Assembly: GCF_001484605.1 (NCBI RefSeq)
Contig: NZ_CP013747.1
Location: 3,968,001 to 4,032,000 of the forward strand
Length of the DNA stretch: 64,000 bases
Direction: 5' to 3'
Origin: Pseudarthrobacter sulfonivorans
GTDB lineage: Bacteria > Actinomycetota > Actinomycetes > Actinomycetales > Micrococcaceae
Below the pieces are notes generated by a model. That model was not told the DNA's origin. It was given only the letters and a program-made list of their open reading frames with translations, and ran no database searches. Positions 62,601 through 64,000 of the stretch are shown in pieces. Made by a program: the position numbers and the translations under genes. How positions within the stretch are numbered: position 1 is the first letter of the stretch; each line of letters begins with the position of its first letter.

Positions 62601-64000
62601 CCCAGACCCAGCCGTTCAGCGTGGTGGGCGTGGGCGACATGTCAGGCGATGTGTTTGGCAACGGCATGCTCCTGTCCCGGCATATCCGGCTGCTGGCAGC
62701 GTTCGACCACCGGCACATCTTCCTTGACCCCGCACCTGAAACGGAATCGTCGTTCGTGGAACGCCGGAGGCTGTTCGAACTGCCGCGGTCCTCGTGGGAC
62801 GACTACGACAAATCCCTCATCAGCGAAGGCGGCGGCGTGTACGCCCGCCAGGCCAAGTCCATTCCGGTCTCGCGGCAGGTCCGGGCGGCCCTGGGCCTGC
62901 CCGAGGCGACCACCGAACTCAGCCCGCCGGAGCTTCTCCGCGCTATCCTGCTCGCCCCCGCAGACCTGCTCTATAACGGCGGGATCGGAACGTACGTCAA
63001 GGCCAGCACCGAGTCCAACGCCTCCGTGGGTGACAAGGCCAACGACAGCATTCGCGTGGACGGCAAGGACCTGCGGGTCAAGGTGGTTGGCGAAGGCGGA
63101 AACCTGGGCATGACACAGCGCGGCCGCATCGAAGCTGCCCTGCAAGGGGTCATCCTGAACACCGACGCGATCGACAACTCGGCCGGCGTCGACTGCTCTG
63201 ACCATGAAGTGAACATCAAGATCTTTGTAGACCGGATGGTGGCTGCGGACAAGCTGACCCCGGAGGAACGGGCCGGCTTCCTCGCCTCCATGACGGACGA
63301 GGTAGGGCGGCTGGTCCTCGAGGACAACGTGGACCAGAACATCCTGCTCCTGAACGACCGGATGCGGGTGGCCGAGTGGAGTCCCAGCTATGAGCGACTC
63401 ATGGACTGGCTGGAAAAGTCGGCTGACCTGAAGCGTGACCTTGAAGCGCTGCCCAGCACCGAAACCCTGCGCGAGCGGCTGGGCCAGGGCCAGGGGCTGA
63501 CGTCGCCGGAGCTGTCCGTGCTGGCGGCCTACGCGAAGATCGAGCTGGCCTCGGCGCTGCGTGACAGCGACCTCGCCGACGATCCGTGGTTCCGCGGGAC
63601 GCTGCGGGCGTACTTCCCGCAGCAGCTGCGCGAACGGTTCGACGCCGAGCTGGACACCCATCCGCTGCGGCGCGAGATCATTGCCACGGTGGTGGCCAAC
63701 GACATGATCAACCTGGGCGGCATCACGTTCGCCTTCCGGACCATGGAGGAAACCTCGGCCACGGAAGTGGCTGTGGCCAAGGCATTTGTGGCGCTCCGCG
63801 AGATTTTCGACCTCAACACCATGGTGGGGGAGCTGAACAGCCTGCCGGCGTCGTTCCCCACAGAGCACTGGAGCACCGTCCACCTGGACATCCGGCGTCT
63901 GCTGGACCGCGCTGTCCGGTGGCTGCTGGCGCAGGGCGGCACGTCCCGGCCCATCGCGGACACCGTGGCCGAGTTCAAGCCGCTCCTGGACCCGATGCGG
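59666..64000 (+). CDS. NAD-specific glutamate dehydrogenase, large (about 180 kDa) type; 3' end outside window
   Basis: 1445 codons are in the window and the frame is open to the right edge. It begins [20 protein letters not shown]. N-terminal ACT-like modules contain [15 protein letters not shown]. The catalytic domain has [41 protein letters not shown] followed by GAKGGFF, and [19 protein letters not shown]. The enzyme oxidises glutamate to 2-oxoglutarate and ammonia with NAD+. The last visible residues are [10 protein letters not shown]. ATG at 59666, 57 bases after the CpaE-like gene. Confidence 0.95.
   Translation, partial: [1445 protein letters not shown]

Noticed and set aside
1..64000. 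CRISPR array, phage genes, rRNA genes, origin of replication
   Set aside because: No regularly spaced 25-40-base repeats, no capsid or terminase genes, no rRNA sequence and no dnaA-box cluster were seen.

Overview
The window is a high-GC chromosome segment from an actinobacterium. Gene order and protein families point to the Micrococcaceae (Arthrobacter / Pseudarthrobacter-like). Supporting signs are the conserved blocks DUF2342 metalloprotease - PDZ/Lon-like protease - UPF0182, mtrA-mtrB-lpqB-comF-hpf-secA followed by an Rv3235-like gene, SigK with an RskA-type anti-sigma factor, and a large NAD-dependent glutamate dehydrogenase. The genus is an inference from family recognition; no search was run.

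Layout. 1-5.1 kb: zinc metalloprotease (cut by the left edge, minus strand), secreted PDZ/Lon-like protease and UPF0182 membrane protein. 5.2-5.5 kb: two initiator tRNA-Met genes, each with its own promoter and terminator. 5.6-13 kb: cytochrome b-like protein, photolyase, the PspA / TPM-domain membrane-stress pair and an HtrA protease. 13.2-15.8 kb: electron-transfer flavoprotein etfB-etfA and a PIG-L deacetylase. 15.9-19.9 kb: rskA-sigK, trmL, a J-domain protein and a lipoprotein. 19.9-25 kb: a sulfur/redox neighbourhood with a DoxX protein, a SufR-like regulator, a cysteine desulfurase, an FAD oxidoreductase and mnmA. 25.1-30.7 kb: a complete oligopeptide-type ABC importer. 30.8-32.2 kb: chorismate mutase and a MetE-fold protein without zinc-ligand cysteines. 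32.3-38.5 kb: a minus-strand DUF4129-DUF4350-MoxR-DUF58 set and membrane proteins. 38.7-49 kb: mtrAB-lpqB-comF-hpf-ycaQ-like-secA. 49.1-50.5 kb: Rv3235-like and LysM proteins. 57.6-64 kb: a CpaB-like SAF protein, a CpaE-like P-loop protein and the large glutamate dehydrogenase, which runs off the right edge.

The most unusual part is a mobile element of about 6 kb (about 51,414-57,396). It carries a tnpA-tnpB-tnpC-like trio (two tyrosine recombinases plus a DUF6262-type small protein), as in Tn554-type transposons. It sits inside a small excisionase/BldC-like helix-turn-helix gene and splits it at a Val-Gly-Gly-Arg / Gly-Gln-Trp-Arg-Val joint. It carries its own full-length relative of that gene next to its right end. 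Its left part holds a degraded RHS fragment and two small genes that may be orphan immunity genes. Ten-base phased GTTTGATG repeats lie upstream of the disrupted gene and also between the LysM gene and its divergent neighbour; they may be operators of the disrupted regulator.

A second notable system is the SufR-like regulator. An inverted repeat TTCTAAAA-N13-TTTTAGAA lies between it and doxX. A near-identical copy with the same spacing lies upstream of the FAD oxidoreductase 3.3 kb away, which suggests a small regulon.
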